From: Ariolimax columbianus
Lineage: Eukaryota; Mollusca; Gastropoda; Stylommatophora; Arionidae
Direction of reading: 5' to 3'
NCBI GenBank assembly: GCA_036924085.1
Contig: JAVGWX010000004.1
Span: 15,899,454 to 15,963,453, forward strand
DNA: 64,000 nt
A model generated the notes under the pieces. It searched no databases. It was not told where the DNA came from and worked only from the letters and a program-made list of their open reading frames with translations. Shown piece after piece: positions 1 to 11,694 of this stretch (positions are counted from its first letter, which is position 1; each line of letters begins with the position of its first letter). The position numbers and the translations under genes were made by a program.

Positions 1-165
1 CATACAAGTACCGCTCATTGTTTTAATGTATCCCCTTGATGTCTTGACCCTGTTCCTACAAGTACCGCTCATTGTTTTAATGTATCCCCTTGATGTCTTG
101 ACCATGTTCATTCAAGTACCGCTCATTGTTTTAATGTACCCCCTTGATGTTCTGTCTCCGTTGTC
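1..165. repeat. 54-bp tandem repeat, about 3 copies, cut by the left edge
   Basis: The block caagtaccgctcattg recurs at 5, 59 and 114, each followed by ttttaatgta and cccccttgatgt. Copies are nearly identical, so the array is recent and probably continues beyond the window. Confidence 0.9.
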
Positions 166-451
166 GTATATATAGCTAGCTCTAAAATCTATTTCATAGT
201 CTTTGTTCACTAACTTTATGAGCTCTGGCCACTTTCCGCCGTCCACAAATATTGAATATCTGTGTTTTAGTTTAGTGTCTGTGTGTGTCTTCGTTACCAA
301 TTACTTCAACTGAGCACAGTAGATAAATAAAACAGCGCTATAATGAATCACCATTGAACAGGGTTTTGTTCAACGGGGTATTAAACTATTTTATTTGATT
401 CAGTACGATACATGTATTCTACTGCATGCTCTACTGATATTCTTCACAAAG

Positions 452-600
452 AATGCTTTCTGAATCCTACCGCTACAGGATAATGGACAGTTACATTAGC
501 TGTATCGAGCTCTCCTGCAACATCTCACTGACGCCGTGTGATTTAAACAGAGCCAGAAACAGGATATCGGATGTGATAACAGATTATGGGGTTCGCTGTG
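452..600 (+). CDS. Candidate orphan exon (unidentified, Cys-containing)
   Basis: An open stretch beginning near an ATG at 453 reads MLSESYRYRIMDSYISCIEL, then more residues to YGVRCG, where a good donor (gtg|gtaaga, GT at 601) follows. An AG at 450-451 after a pyrimidine-leaning stretch could be an acceptor. Composition (Cys, Arg, Asn, Ile, no low complexity) looks coding, unlike the surrounding repeats. I do not recognise the family. It could equally be a chance open frame. Confidence 0.22.
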
Positions 601-627
601 GTAAGATGTCATTTCATCCTATCCATT

Positions 628-1353
628 ATGTGTCTTACGTAGCTTCCCAAATCCCCCCATATCTCCTACCTAGCTTCTCAAATCCCTCCATATCTCCTAC
701 CTAGCTTCTCAAATCCCTCCATATATCCTACCTAGCTTCTCAAATCCCTCCATATCTCCTACCTAGCTTCTCAAATCCCTCCATATATCCTACCTAGCTT
801 CTCCTACCTAGCTTCTCCTACCTAGCATCTCAAATCCTTCCATATATTCTACCTAGCTTCACAAATCCCTCCAAATGTCCTACCTAGGTTATCAAATCCC
901 TCCATATGTGCTGCTTAGCTTCTCAAATCCCTTCATATGTTCTACATAGATTCTTAAATTACTCCATATGTCCTACCTAACTTCTCAAATCCCTCGATAT
1001 GTTCTACCTAGCTTCTCCTACCTAGCTTCTCCTACCTAGCTTCTCAAATCCTTCCATATGTCCTACCTAGCTTCTCAAATCTCTTCATATGTCCTACCTA
1101 GCTTCTCAAATCCCTCCATATGTCCACCTAGCTTCTCAAATCCCTCCATATGTCCTACCTAGCTTCTCAAATCCCTCCATATGTCCTACCTAGCTTCTCA
1201 AATCACTCCATATGTCCTGCCTAGATTCTCAAATCCCTCCATATGTCCTACCTAGCTTCTCAAATGCCTCCATATGTCCTACCTAGCTTCTCAAATCCCT
1301 CCATATGTCCTGCATAGCTTCTCAAATCCCTCAATATCTCCTACCTAGATTAT
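628..1353. repeat. 31-bp minisatellite, about 23 copies
   Basis: Consensus is roughly tcctacctagcttctcaaat followed by ccctccatatg. Some copies are shortened to cctacctagcttct (around 790-815 and 1010-1040), showing internal deletions. The array starts 28 bp after the candidate exon's donor. Confidence 0.95.
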
Positions 1354-1690
1354 TAATTCCCTCTCAATTCATTTAATTATCTCAGAACTTTCAATGACCT
1401 TGGTTTTCCAATCTTTTTTTGTTTTGTTTGTTTCCTACACCGTTTTTGACTTCCTCTGCTTCTCTCGCTCTCGACCTTTGCTGTTTGTTAAGCATATTTT
1501 TGAAAGTCGTTTTATGTAAGCAGCAATTCCATTAAATGCATTTTTCTTGGCTCACTATATTATTTATCCGTGATATTTAGATAATTACTTTTGGTAAAAC
1601 TAATTTATTTTATAGATTAGCTGTTTTATAGTTAACTTAGTTTTTTTTAAAGATTACGGTTGTTGAGAAGGAGCTTAGACGCTAGTCCGG

Positions 1691-1864
1691 TCAGGCACAA
1701 CATACTAACCAGGACGTCGCTTTAGGATCAGGCCCAACATACTGACCAAGACGTCGCTACAAGATCAGGCACAACATACTGACCACGAAGTCGCGTCAGG
1801 GTCAAGCACAATATTCTGACCAGCAAGTCACATCAGGATCAGGCACAATATTCTGACCAAGACC
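1691..1864. repeat. 37-bp tandem repeat, 4.7 copies
   Basis: Units begin tcaggcacaacatactgacc and continue with a variant of aagacgtcgct..gga. Divergence between units is moderate, so it is older than the 18-bp array that follows at once. Confidence 0.9.
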
Positions 1865-1874
1865 ACTATCTCAT

Positions 1875-2695
1875 GTAGCGTTCTCTGGGAACAAGCTGCT
1901 CTCTGTTAACAAGCTGCTCTCTGGGAACAAGCTGCTCGCTGGGAACAAGCTGCTCTCTGTTAACAAGCTGCTCTCTGTTAACAAGCTGCTCTCTGTTAAC
2001 AAGCTGCTCTCTGTTAACAAGCTGCTCTCTGGGAACAAGCTGCTCTCTGGGAACAATCTGCTCTCTGGGAACAAGCTGCTCTCTGGGAACAAGCTGCTCT
2101 CTGTTAACAAGCTGCTATCTGTTAACAAGTTGCTCTCTGGGAACAAGCTGCTCTCTGGGAACAAGCTGCTCTCTGGGAACAAGCTGCTCTCTGGAAACAA
2201 GCTGCTCTTTGTTTACAAGCTGCTCTCTGGGAACAAGCTGCTCGGTGGGAACAAGGTGCTCTCTGGGAACAAGCTGCTCGGTGGGAACAAGCTGCTCGGT
2301 GGGAACAAGGTGCTCTCTGGGAACAAGCTGCTCTCTGTTAACAAGCTGCTCTCTGGAAACAAGCTGCTCTCTGGGAACAAGCTGCTCTCTGTTAACAAGC
2401 TGCTCTCTGGGAACAAGCTGCTCGGTGGGAACAAGCTGCTCTCTGTTAACAAGCTGCTTTCTGGGAACAAGCTGCGCGATGGGAACAAGCTGCTTTCTGG
2501 GAATAAGCTGCTCTCTGGGAACAAGCTGCTCGGTGGGAACAAAGCTGCTCTCTGGGAACAAGCTGCTCTCTGGGAACAAACTGCTCTCTGTTAACAAGCT
2601 GCTCTCTGAGAACAAGCTGCTCTCTGTTAAGAAGCTGCTCTCTGGGAACAAGCTGCTCTCTGGGAACAAGCTGCTTTCTGGGAACACGCTGCTTT
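1875..2695. repeat. 18-bp minisatellite, about 45 copies
   Basis: Unit gctgctctctgggaacaa, with three main variants: gttaacaa in place of gggaacaa, cggtggg in place of ctctggg, and ggtgct in place of gctgct. Variants are interspersed. Because 18 is a multiple of 3 and the unit lacks stops, long open frames run on both strands; these are not treated as genes. Confidence 0.97.
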
Positions 2696-2885
2696 CAAGT
2701 CAATCTGACTGACGAGATGGAGATCGATGTGATTCTCATAGTAGGGAACGACATGCAGATAAAGTCAAGCAAAGCACAACCGCATGGAGGAGTACATTCC
2801 ACCTCCATTAGCACGATCGGGATCTGAGGAAAGCTAGTACAACCTGTCGCTTTATGCCCTTTCAGAGCCCATTCATTGTAGACAT
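2696..2885 (-). repeat. Dispersed repeat family A, inverted copy
   Basis: The reverse complement reads tcccgatcgtgctaatggag and then a variant of ctcctccatgcggttgtgct, ending agaatcacatcgatctcc. This aligns with 5283-5415 on the + strand and more weakly with 29830-29945 and 31975-32075. Probably an ancient SINE or LINE tail. Confidence 0.7.
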
Positions 2886-2965
2886 TTAACAAAACAAGAA
2901 CATTCACCAGGATTCATACCTGTAAATCAATTCGGGATTTGCATAACACTGTACAAATAAAACAA

Positions 2966-3085
2966 ACACACACACACACACACATTCACACATACACACA
3001 CACACACACTATCTGTATCTCTATCTCTCTCTTTCTCCTCCCTCCCACCCTACCTCCCTATCTCCCTCTGTCTATCTACAATTGT
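2966..3085. repeat. (CA)n microsatellite with CT-rich tail
   Basis: A CA run at 2969-3010, interrupted by tt and at steps, then a CT/CCT-rich stretch to about 3085. Simple-sequence DNA. Confidence 0.9.
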
Positions 3086-3297
3086 AAAAGTACACGTTCA
3101 CTTGATGAATGCGTTCTTCTGGAAGCCTGCTCTAAATGAGCTATTGTGAAGATTTATGTTGTATATCTGTCTTCATTTGTTATGGTGGCTTCAGTGCATT
3201 TTCTTTTTCCCTATCCAACATCATCAAGTGCGGCTTCAGTTATGTAGTGATACTTCTAGCAACAGACACGATAGAAGAGGTTACAATAATAGTAATT

Positions 3298-3463
3298 TGC
3301 ATTAGTGTTAGCAGTAGCAGTAATTGTAGTAGTTACAGTAGTATTAATAGTAATAGCAGTAGTAGTAGTAGTAGCAGTAGTAGTAGTAGTAGTAGCAGTA
3401 GTGGTAATATTAGTAGTAGTGGTAGTAGTAGTAGTCATAGAAAACAGTAGTAGTAGCAGCAGC

Positions 3464-3494
<31 letters not shown>

Positions 3495-3672
3495 AAAGTA
3501 GTAACATTAGCAGAAGCAGCAGTAGTGGTAGTAATAGAAATAGTAGTAGTAGCAAAATTAGTAGCATTAGTAGTAGAAGCAGTAGTAATAGTAGTAGTAG
3601 TAGTAATAGTAGTTGTATTAGTAGTATTAGTAGCAGCAGTAAAATGGTGATGGTAATAATAGTAGTTGTAGC

Positions 3673-3709
<37 letters not shown>

Positions 3710-3732
3710 ATAGTACTAGTAGTAGTAGTAGC

Positions 3733-3764
<32 letters not shown>

Positions 3765-3935
3765 CAGTAGTAGAAGTAGCAGTAGTAGTAGTAGTAGTAC
3801 CAGCTGTAGAAACAGTAGTAGTAGTAGTAGTAGTAGTAGAAGTAGTATAAGTAATAAAACTACCACTACTTGCAGTACTAGTGACATTAATAGGGCAGTA
3901 GTAAAAATAGTAGTAGCTGTACCTGTAGGTGCAGA
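3298..3935. repeat. (GTA)n trinucleotide array, about 640 bp
   Basis: Imperfect gta/agt array with scattered gca, ata and aaa triplets, purest around 3675-3780 and 3810-3840. It creates poly-Ser, poly-Val and poly-Leu frames in several phases; these are artefacts of the repeat. Confidence 0.95.
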
Positions 3936-3945
3936 ATGTATAGTA

Positions 3946-4555
3946 GTAATTAGGTCAAGTCAATAGTTTTATAATCATTATTTGTCATAGAGTAAGCAGC
4001 CCTTCTAGTAGCACTGGTAGCATTAGTGAGTTATTCATATCTGAGACTATGTAACACTGGTAGAAGTAATTTTGTGTGAAATATTATCATGTGTAACAGC
4101 AGTAAAAATATAATATTAAACAATTATCAGTTAGAGGTTTAGTTTACTGTACATGATATATCATTGTTCAGAACACAAAGAGATACACTTCGCAACACTT
4201 TCGTTGCATTATACAGTTTAAACATACGTGACTTGGTGCCTGAGTTTGCTCTTAGCTAAAGAAAATGGTGGACGGAGAATAAGTATCGTTCTTCCTATCT
4301 AGATAACATTGAAACCGTAACGTACCATAACACTTCGTCTTCTATTTGAAGTATCTACTCTCATTTAACCTCACGTTTGCACACCTTTTAACTGTAAGAC
4401 ATAGTAGAATGACTGAGAAGAGCGTCCCTACATTGAACACCACCATTCAGATAACTCACATTAGACGTTCAGCTTATAATTATTAGCAGATATTTAAAGC
4501 CAGTTGCGTGTTCCCCCAAAGTACCTCCAATAGCAATGCTTTATGTCAGAAATAC
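3946..4555. other. Unassigned AT-rich sequence
   Basis: No open frame with coding character, no repeat structure and no recognisable element seen. Confidence 0.5.
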
Positions 4556-4765
4556 AATCATGTAACACAGCGGTAACGTAATGGTTTCACCGCAATGTAC
4601 AGGGTCTAACTCCCGTTACCGGCATGCTCTAATAGACCTAGCTGTAAATTATTACCTTGCTTACTATTGGGTAAGAGAAAGCAGCGAAGACGTGAATTAG
4701 TCACCTCACCTCATAATAACAAGCTGTGACATCTATAGTTAAGTCCCTAAAACGTCCTCCCTGAA
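4556..4765 (+). mobile_element. tRNA-derived SINE, degraded copy
   Basis: A tRNA-like head (ggtaacgtaatggtttcacc as A-box region, gggtctaactccc as B-box region) is followed by the core ctagctgtaaatta..acctt and gggtaagagaaa. The same core occurs at 7935-8045, 31350-31440 and 60775-60860. Diverged from the better-preserved copy at 60662. Confidence 0.65.
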
Positions 4766-5282
4766 TCATGCAGGACACAAGTATATAAGTATGGAGTTAG
4801 TTATTTGAAAATTCACAACCCCCACGTTTATTTCATTCTAGTGATTAGTTATGCAAAAAAATTACGTGACAGTCTTTAACGTGCACTCAAAATCTACGAG
4901 AACAAATAACACAACCGGCAAAGTCCAAACAGTTCAATCAGGAATCATAATATCATATATTTACACTATAACTCTTATATGTTGACATTCAACTGAAGAG
5001 GTACGGACTGATCGTGTGGGATTATAACCTTCTAACATGCATGTGTGACTTTGAAATGTTATGTTATGTTTCTCCAACATGTGGGAACGTAGACTATTCT
5101 ACAAGCTTTCACTATTTGACAAGAGAAAGCAATAATTGTCAATGACATACAAGCGTGTCTGATATTCTAAATACTGTCTTCAATTCAATAAAGTAAATAA
5201 TGATAACGTTGTTGTTGAATGCCTACAATGAGTAGGATTGCTCTTTTTGTGCGCTATATAAAGGACGTCAGGTATCGGGTTG
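4766..5282. other. Unassigned AT-rich sequence
   Basis: Nothing recognised. Short repeated words (atgttatgtta near 5060) do not build an array. Confidence 0.5.
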
Positions 5283-5415
5283 TCGTAGCTTTTCTCACAT
5301 CCCGAGCGTGCTGATGAAGGTGGACTGGGATCCTCCAGGCGGCTGTGCTATGCTAGGCTTCATTTGCGTGTCGCTCACTACTACGGAGATCACATCGATC
5401 CCTCACCTCCTCAGC
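5283..5415 (+). repeat. Dispersed repeat family A, direct copy
   Basis: Reads gcttttctcacatcccgagc, then tgctgatgaaggtggactgg, gcggctgtgctatgctaggc and acggagatcacatcgatccc. It is the inverted counterpart of 2696-2885 and shares the cttttc.catccc..gcgt..tga..gggtgaac..g..tcctcc frame with copies near 29.8 and 32.0 kb. Confidence 0.7.
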
Positions 5416-7817
5416 CATGCTGCCATAACAACAGCCCGTTTCCAGGAAGGTCTACGAGGAAGCCAAGGTGAGAGTTTTGCCTGATCAGACGTTTGTCTTC
5501 CTTCCCAATTAAACAGTGATAAACACAAATAATAGACTTGACAAGAAGACGAATATATATGTACATGTTTATACTCTCTGTTTACAGTTATGGACATTAC
5601 TCCTGGCTATGAATATTTCTGCAGTTCGGCACCATCGATGACGTCACCCTTCGTCACATGTATTGCCTTGTTCATTTATTGCATACTGAACTTACGTCAC
5701 AGGTAGATTTGGATTCCAAGTTGAACGATTATCAATGTTATGTATTATCAACAGCTCGTATCACCATATAATAACGCATTGTTCTTAACGCAGTTTTAAG
5801 TATGACAATGGTGTAATTAAAGCGACGTAAGTACCCTAGGTATGAACATTTTTTTATTGTGGCCGGGATATCAAATTACTGGTTTTCGTAGCTATACAAA
5901 AACTAATTGATTGAGTCACCTTTTCGCTCCAGACGAAGCATAGAGCCACCAATATAGCTGGCCTTAATACAAGAAGTCTCGATTTGAACATATGAAGTGG
6001 GGGCTTCAACAGCAGTGAATTTACATGATGATGCTGCTAGCCTATACACAACCACCTTTCATTGCCTATTGTGACCTATTTAGAAGCATACTTTAGTCTT
6101 ATTTTTTCAAAGTAAACACTACCAAGGTGTAACAAAAATAATACAAATAATAATAATAATAAAAGTAATAATAACAATAATACCAATACTACCGCTACTA
6201 GTGGAGCGTATAGCTGTAACATAGTTACAAAGGTCCAACGAGACAACGCCAGGGAATCCCTAAAAATACCGTTCGTAGTACAGCAACATAACTTGAGAAC
6301 CCTGCCTGAGAAGTTGAATTCATTGAACGGGGAATTGTCCTTAATTCTCAAACAATACAGTTTAAGACTGTCCAGTCAAAATAGTTAGTTTCCCACCATT
6401 TCTACTGGCAATCCCACTACCTTCTAGGTCACGTAGTAGGTTGAAAAACAAAGTAGTCTTTCTCTGGTGACACGCCATTTCAAATAAAATTTGAGTGAAT
6501 TGAAAATAGAAGTCATTGACCAAAGCGGGCAGTTTAGCATATCAGCTGGGAGATGAGTGTGCAGGAAGGAGAGATCAGAAAGAACGGAGAAGAGAAGATT
6601 ACCGTGCAGTTAGTAGGTAGGATACAGAACAGAGTATAAGCTACAGAAGATAGCCAATGAGTGACAAGAATAGAGAAATAGAATTAGAAGTTACTGAAGC
6701 AGACCAAGAGACCACGCACGTGTAAACATCTGTCAGTGTGTGATGGTCAGTTCAAGTCGTCCCTAACACTTGTCACTGATGACCCGACTTTAAGTCCCTA
6801 AGTGGCATTCGTCTGCCTTCTCGTCAGAGGGAGACGTGTTGCTTCAACGCGAAGCTGTCGTCCTGGACAACAAGTAGGGACACACGTGTTAACTTGGCCT
6901 GACAACCACAATAATAGAACCACTGTCCTCTGTCATAGGCACGAGCACAGCTACGGTCGCCGAGTTCCTGACGTTGAGACGAGACAAGAGGCTCAGAACA
7001 CATCTACGTTGTATAAACTAAGAGATGGGACATAAGGCCACCAGACGAGCGAGGACAGAGAGATTATGACTGACCAAGTAGCTAAACAGCATTATACCAA
7101 GGCACAGGGATATCGAAGGTGAATAGAACAATAGCTAGATACGACAACGTGATATAATTCTGGATACTTTTAGTGCAAGATAAAGACCTGTGCTAATTGC
7201 TCACAACTCTTGAACGTCATTATAGTTAGATAGAGAAGTGTTGATTACGAAACACTTAACGATTCTCATGCTTAGTATTACAATTATAATTTGTATAATG
7301 TTCAACCCGGGTAGATGCAGTTCGTTAGCCTGTCCAGGCAGTTCGCATAGGAGAGGAGGAACTCTGATTTCAAACCCACAAGTCCCAGAGAGAGTTGGAT
7401 AGTCTTGGAACGATGAGAGTATCATCGGATGTCTCGAGTAACTAGCATCTGCGGGCAACGACTCCAGTGCCTTGTGGAAACCTCGGGAGAGGGTATGGCT
7501 ACGAGAGTAAGCCGGGATACAAAAATCAAGAGTGGTAGCACCTAATGCGGATTGTTTCAAAATTGAAAATATGGATGGTCTCCATATTCATTTGCATGGT
7601 CTGCAAAGACTGAGACGCCTATGAATGATTGAATGTTCAACAAATAAACTGTTTGGCTGTTGTTAAGAGAATTGTTAGTCGTTTAATTAAAGTGTGCATT
7701 AACGAGTGATAGTGGTAACTTAGTAATAAAGCCGTGACAGATATAACGTTAAACCTCTCAAATATACATGTAAATAGTGTCGTGACTTAGGATAGGTATA
7801 ACGTTAAACCTGTTATA
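5416..7817. other. Unassigned sequence, 2.4 kb
   Basis: No exon with paired splice sites or recognisable protein. A short (ATA)n tract lies at 6145-6185. The segment 6540-7080 is purine-rich then GC-richer, and 7310-7560 is also GC-richer than its surroundings with a 119-codon open frame on the minus strand; both look like old repeat copies, but I cannot name the family. The word taacgttaaacct is duplicated near 7746 and 7800. Confidence 0.4.
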
Positions 7818-8090
7818 TAGCCTAGTCGGCAGTGAGCTTGCTTGCCAAGACTGGGATTAAAACCGGAGCAGGGTTCGAAATCACGACGGACATAAAAAAT
7901 CCGTGCGTGGGTTCGTTTCTAGTACGACCACTCCTCCAGTCGACCAAGCTGTAAATTGGTACGTGACGTATGGGTTGGGGAAGGTATAAACAGCAAGGAA
8001 GGGAACTGGCCATCCCGCCTCACATAAGTTGCGGCTTAGTCCATGAAGAGTTATCTTCATCCCCAACGGTAATCGTTGCCATGGGACCCA
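7818..8090 (+). mobile_element. tRNA-derived SINE, degraded copy
   Basis: B-box-like ggttcgaaatc at about 7871 and a second ggttcg at 7910 precede the shared core cagtcgaccaagctgtaaat, ggtacgtgac, gttggggaaggtataaac and ggaactggccatcccgcctc. The 3' part reads gagttatcttcatccccaac, also seen weakly at the 31.4 kb copy. Confidence 0.75.
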
Positions 8091-8865
8091 TCTTGACCTT
8101 TACTGCCACTACTAATAATAATTCTAATCTCTCATTCCATTTGGCGCATCATAGGCCTAACACTACCTGTGGATTTCTCTAACCTACTTATAAGGAGTCA
8201 GGAACCATTTTGTTTTAAGTGGCAATGGTTTTCATGCAAGTGAGGTTGTCAACCCCTTCACGGCCTTCCATGGTCGCCTGTCTCGTCCTTCCATTGGCGG
8301 AGGGGGTGTGGGTTGGGGTGGGAAATAGAGGGGGGTCGTTTGGGGTAGGAACTGCTGGGATTTTAGGCAAGATAGCTTAGAGGCAATCAGTGGTTTCCGG
8401 TGACCAAGTGAGATAATAAGTGTCTGTTGTGCGAACACACCTCAATAGTCTCCTGACTTTTAACCGCTCGCTTCAACCTTTTTTGATGATGAGACAGGGT
8501 ATACCACCACAGAATCCCGATCACTGGTATTCTCTTCTTGTTAGCATGACAATGTGTTTCATTGTGCAACAATAACGGTGTATTTTGATTTTCTTTTTTT
8601 CTTCTTGGTATTATAGCAGTCAACAAATATGATTACCAATAAAACAATCCAACAACAATTTTGGAAGAACAATTTTTCAAAAGACTCATGGAGCTTAGCT
8701 ACGGATGGGGTAGAGAGTTGTGTTAAGAAAACGTTCCCAACTCCAACTAAATGCCTATGAGCCGCAACTAGCATACGTAAGCATTGGTCAGGCACGACAG
8801 TTGGACATGTTCATGTTTAGAAGTTTTCAGGGGTGTTTCTTTGGCATCTTGTAACACGTGTTGTA
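8091..8865. other. Unassigned sequence
   Basis: No coding exon or structured repeat recognised. A G-rich patch lies at 8295-8345. Confidence 0.45.
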
Positions 8866-9078
8866 ATAATGTAGGCGTAGACGTCAAATGCCCGTTATAT
8901 TAATCGACCACGACCATGTCCGACTGCTGAGGCTGTGTTCATGCGCAGCGTGTCAACCGAAATCCCTACACACTTTCCAGGTGGTGCCGTGTACTCCGCA
9001 GCCTTGGGATGAAGGCCGCGAGGAGTGTGTTAGGCCAATGTTTGTGTTAAACTTTCCGTGTCTGTCCGTGTAAAACTC
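8866..9078 (+). repeat. Dispersed repeat family B, copy 1
   Basis: Starts aataatgtaggcgtagacgt and ends ccgtgtctgtccgtgtaaaa. A second direct copy at 58602-58820 matches almost end to end, including gtgccgtgtactccgcagcc versus gaagccgtgtactccacatc. Family unknown; length about 215 bp. Confidence 0.8.
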
Positions 9079-9544
9079 CTGTTTTATGTAAAAATATATG
9101 TCGTGGGCTCACAAAGTAGATACATTCATAATAATCAAATTTTATAGGAAAATGAGCATTCTGATTTCAACTACATACAGCTTGCCGATTTGGCACTGGA
9201 GAATCAAAGTTGCAGGACACAGATAAATTTCAAATTCAAAAGCTAAAATTAAACGATTGCACGCGCTCTCCATAGAACAACGATTTCCAGCAATTGGATG
9301 TCGAAATATTGATGTCTGCTTTGATTGCTTCTGATGATACACTATCTGGGTAGGTGGCATTACCATCTATCAGAGGCAATGTTACTTTCTAAATGTCTTC
9401 TTTGTTTGGTTCGTGGCAACTAACTTGCAATTATGTTTCTGCCGATTGAATATCTGCGAGATATTGTGGAGCTGGCCTAGGTAGTGCATCTTCGAAATTG
9501 TCTGCCAATCTCTTCGTCTGCTCATTTATGTGACTAAAGAAAAG
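9079..9544. other. Unassigned AT-rich sequence
   Basis: Nothing recognised between the family B repeat and the minus-strand LINE fragment. Confidence 0.4.
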
Positions 9545-10310
9545 TCTTTCCTTATATCTCATTAAACGATTTACTTGTTAGTTTCTTTGTGCTGCAGTAC
9601 AGATTCTTCATATTTCGTCCACCTCTTACCAACTCATCGACAAACATATATATTTTATTGTACTTCCTCATGCTCTGTCTAGTCTCTTTCTTCGCAGCAG
9701 TGTATACTTCCTGACCTTTGGTTTTGGTTTTTCTGGCTTTTCTAGTATTCAAATCTGATTTCTTCATGTTATTCTTTGTTTTAGTGTATATTCGAATTCA
9801 TAACGTGTGTGTTGACTCTCTCTGTTCCCCAGAATCTCTTCAGAAGTTTTGCTCCGCATGTTTGCTATATGTTACGAGAATTCCTCTGTATCCGCTACGT
9901 CTTCTAGTTGTACCACATTATGCCTAATTCAAATCGATACTTTAAATTGATCTTACATGGTCTTCTTTCATAGTAATCATCTATATGCGGCTATTTGTTG
10001 TTGAATACGATCTATATGTGCAGCACACGCCTTCACCAATATGCAGTTCATTGAATTCACTTAAGCTCATACATATTTTCCCAATATCATTTTTAGTCCA
10101 CGTTTTCCCATGATCTACTCAAACTCGATGTCATTATTCCAAAGATCTGCACTCAGGTCTCCCGTCAAACCGTAATGTATTTTTTCCCCTACTTTCCTTG
10201 AGATCTTGAATCTGGTGTAAAATGATGTCTTCACTGAGTATTCTGTGTCACTGGCTGATACACACCATATCATTAGATACTGTTTACATTATCTTATTGT
10301 TGGCAGTTTT
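9545..10310 (-). mobile_element. RTE-like LINE fragment: endonuclease end and linker
   Basis: Read on the minus strand, the beginning (10310 side) has a decayed APE-type endonuclease motif GDLSADLWNNDIEFE and IMGKRGL, where intact relatives have GDxNAK and a following GKHG block. The 9552-9767 frame then reads EVYTAAKKETRQSMRKYNK and ends MKNLYCSTKKLTSK, the linker between endonuclease and reverse transcriptase typical of this clade. Several stops and frameshifts; no RT core follows. Dead fragment, 5' and 3' truncated. Confidence 0.65.
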
Positions 10311-10369
10311 ATAGCACAGATACTACGGGAACATGAAAGTTAGAGAGACACTGTAGGGAACACACCAAT

Positions 10370-10373
<4 letters not shown>

Positions 10374-10426
<53 letters not shown>
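10374..10426. repeat. (GA)n microsatellite
   Basis: About 26 uninterrupted GA units, so likely polymorphic. Confidence 0.97.
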
Positions 10427-10428
<2 letters not shown>

Positions 10429-10639
10429 ACAACAGTATAGGTACCTTTTACACGCGCATGACATTTTGGGGATACGACGCTAGGTCCATATTTTTTTTAA
10501 CCAATAACTCATAATGTATGATGTGGTCAGCCTTCATTGCCAAGAATTGCTTTGATACGCAATTTTTTAGGCTGCCTCTACTCAAAACCCTTTGCCCTCG
10601 AAAACATCTCACACAGCGGATTGAACCTAGATTGCTCGT

Positions 10640-11200
10640 CTGTGAAGAGATAATATGAGAATATAACGGTTAGAGAGACAGTTTGGAAAAATGCCAGTTA
10701 GAGATATATTATGGGAATATATCAGCTACAGGGCTAATATAGGACCTAATAGTAGTTAGTAAGATATTATGGTAATTTAACTGCTAGAAAGATAGTACAG
10801 GAATTTAACAGAAAGATATAATATAAATTTAACAGAAAGAGACAATATGGGAATATAACAGATAAATATTATTGAATAAAACATATACATAGTAATGAAT
10901 ATAACAGATAAAAAGTAAGGAGATATAACATATTTATTATGGAAACATAATAACAGATAAAATGGGAATACAACAATTAGAGAGACATTAATGGAATATA
11001 CTAAACAGATAGACACTCTGAGAGATAATTGGATGATATATCAGTTAGATAGATATTAAGGGGGTACAAGAGAGCAAGAAAAAATCCATAAACACACCTC
11101 AAGAAAGGAAAGAGAAATCCAGAGAAAGAGAAGGAGAGAGAGGGAGAAAGAGAAAAAAGACGAGAAAGTAAATGAGAAACAGAGAAATAGCATTGCAGTT
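10640..11200. repeat. Degenerate AT-rich tandem repeat then purine-rich tract
   Basis: Loose units of about 30 bp of the form gaatataacagttagagaga recur from 10650 to about 11060 with heavy divergence. A GA-rich stretch with many gagaaag words follows to about 11185. Confidence 0.55.
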
Positions 11201-11694
11201 TAGGAGTGAGAATCATGTGATGTAGTGTATTTACTTACATATGACGCTGTGACAAAATTAAAACGAAAAACCATTAGAGACAAAAAAGGAGAACTGGAAC
11301 AGAGTGTGGGTCGGCAATAAACAGTGGATAATGCTAAAAGATACATCATGAAAGTAAAAAGATTCAATATGTTTTCTGTAATTGTATTTGTTATTATCTG
11401 AAATTACAATGCTATATTGTCTGAGTGATAAGTAGCGTTCGTGTTGTTTTTTGTGTGTATTTTTTTGTTGTTGTTCCTTTTTCACCAGGTAAGAAGCATG
11501 CTACAATCATTCGTTGGCAGAAATACATCGCACAAAAATGAAACCCTATCCAGCATGCGTTGCATTTATGTACTTTGCAGAAAACAGCTGAGGTGTGCTG
11601 ACCACCTTGTTTGAATGACAAGTGAAAGGTTGTCAAAGAGGCGACTGCATAGATAACTGAGTGAAGAAAGATCGTCACCGCGACGTCCAATAAA
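11201..11694. other. Unassigned sequence
   Basis: No coding exon or repeat recognised. A T-rich patch lies at 11440-11480. Confidence 0.4.

Noticed and set aside
112..300. Minus-strand open frame reading RYSIFVDGGKWPELIKLVN
   Set aside because: Composition looks coding, but no convincing acceptor precedes it, its 3' end runs into the 54-bp tandem repeat, and no family is recognised. Left unannotated.
2115..2712. Long open frames on both strands (up to 190 codons) of LVPREQ / LLSGNK type
   Set aside because: They follow from an 18-bp stop-free tandem unit; all have the same short period and are open in several phases and on both strands at once.
3256..3887. Poly-Ser, poly-Val and poly-Leu open frames
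   Set aside because: Direct product of the (GTA)n array; no splice sites or unique coding sequence attached.
7201..7560. 119-codon minus-strand frame
   Set aside because: Ordinary composition but no domain and no splice context; the stretch looks like an old repeat copy, family not identified.
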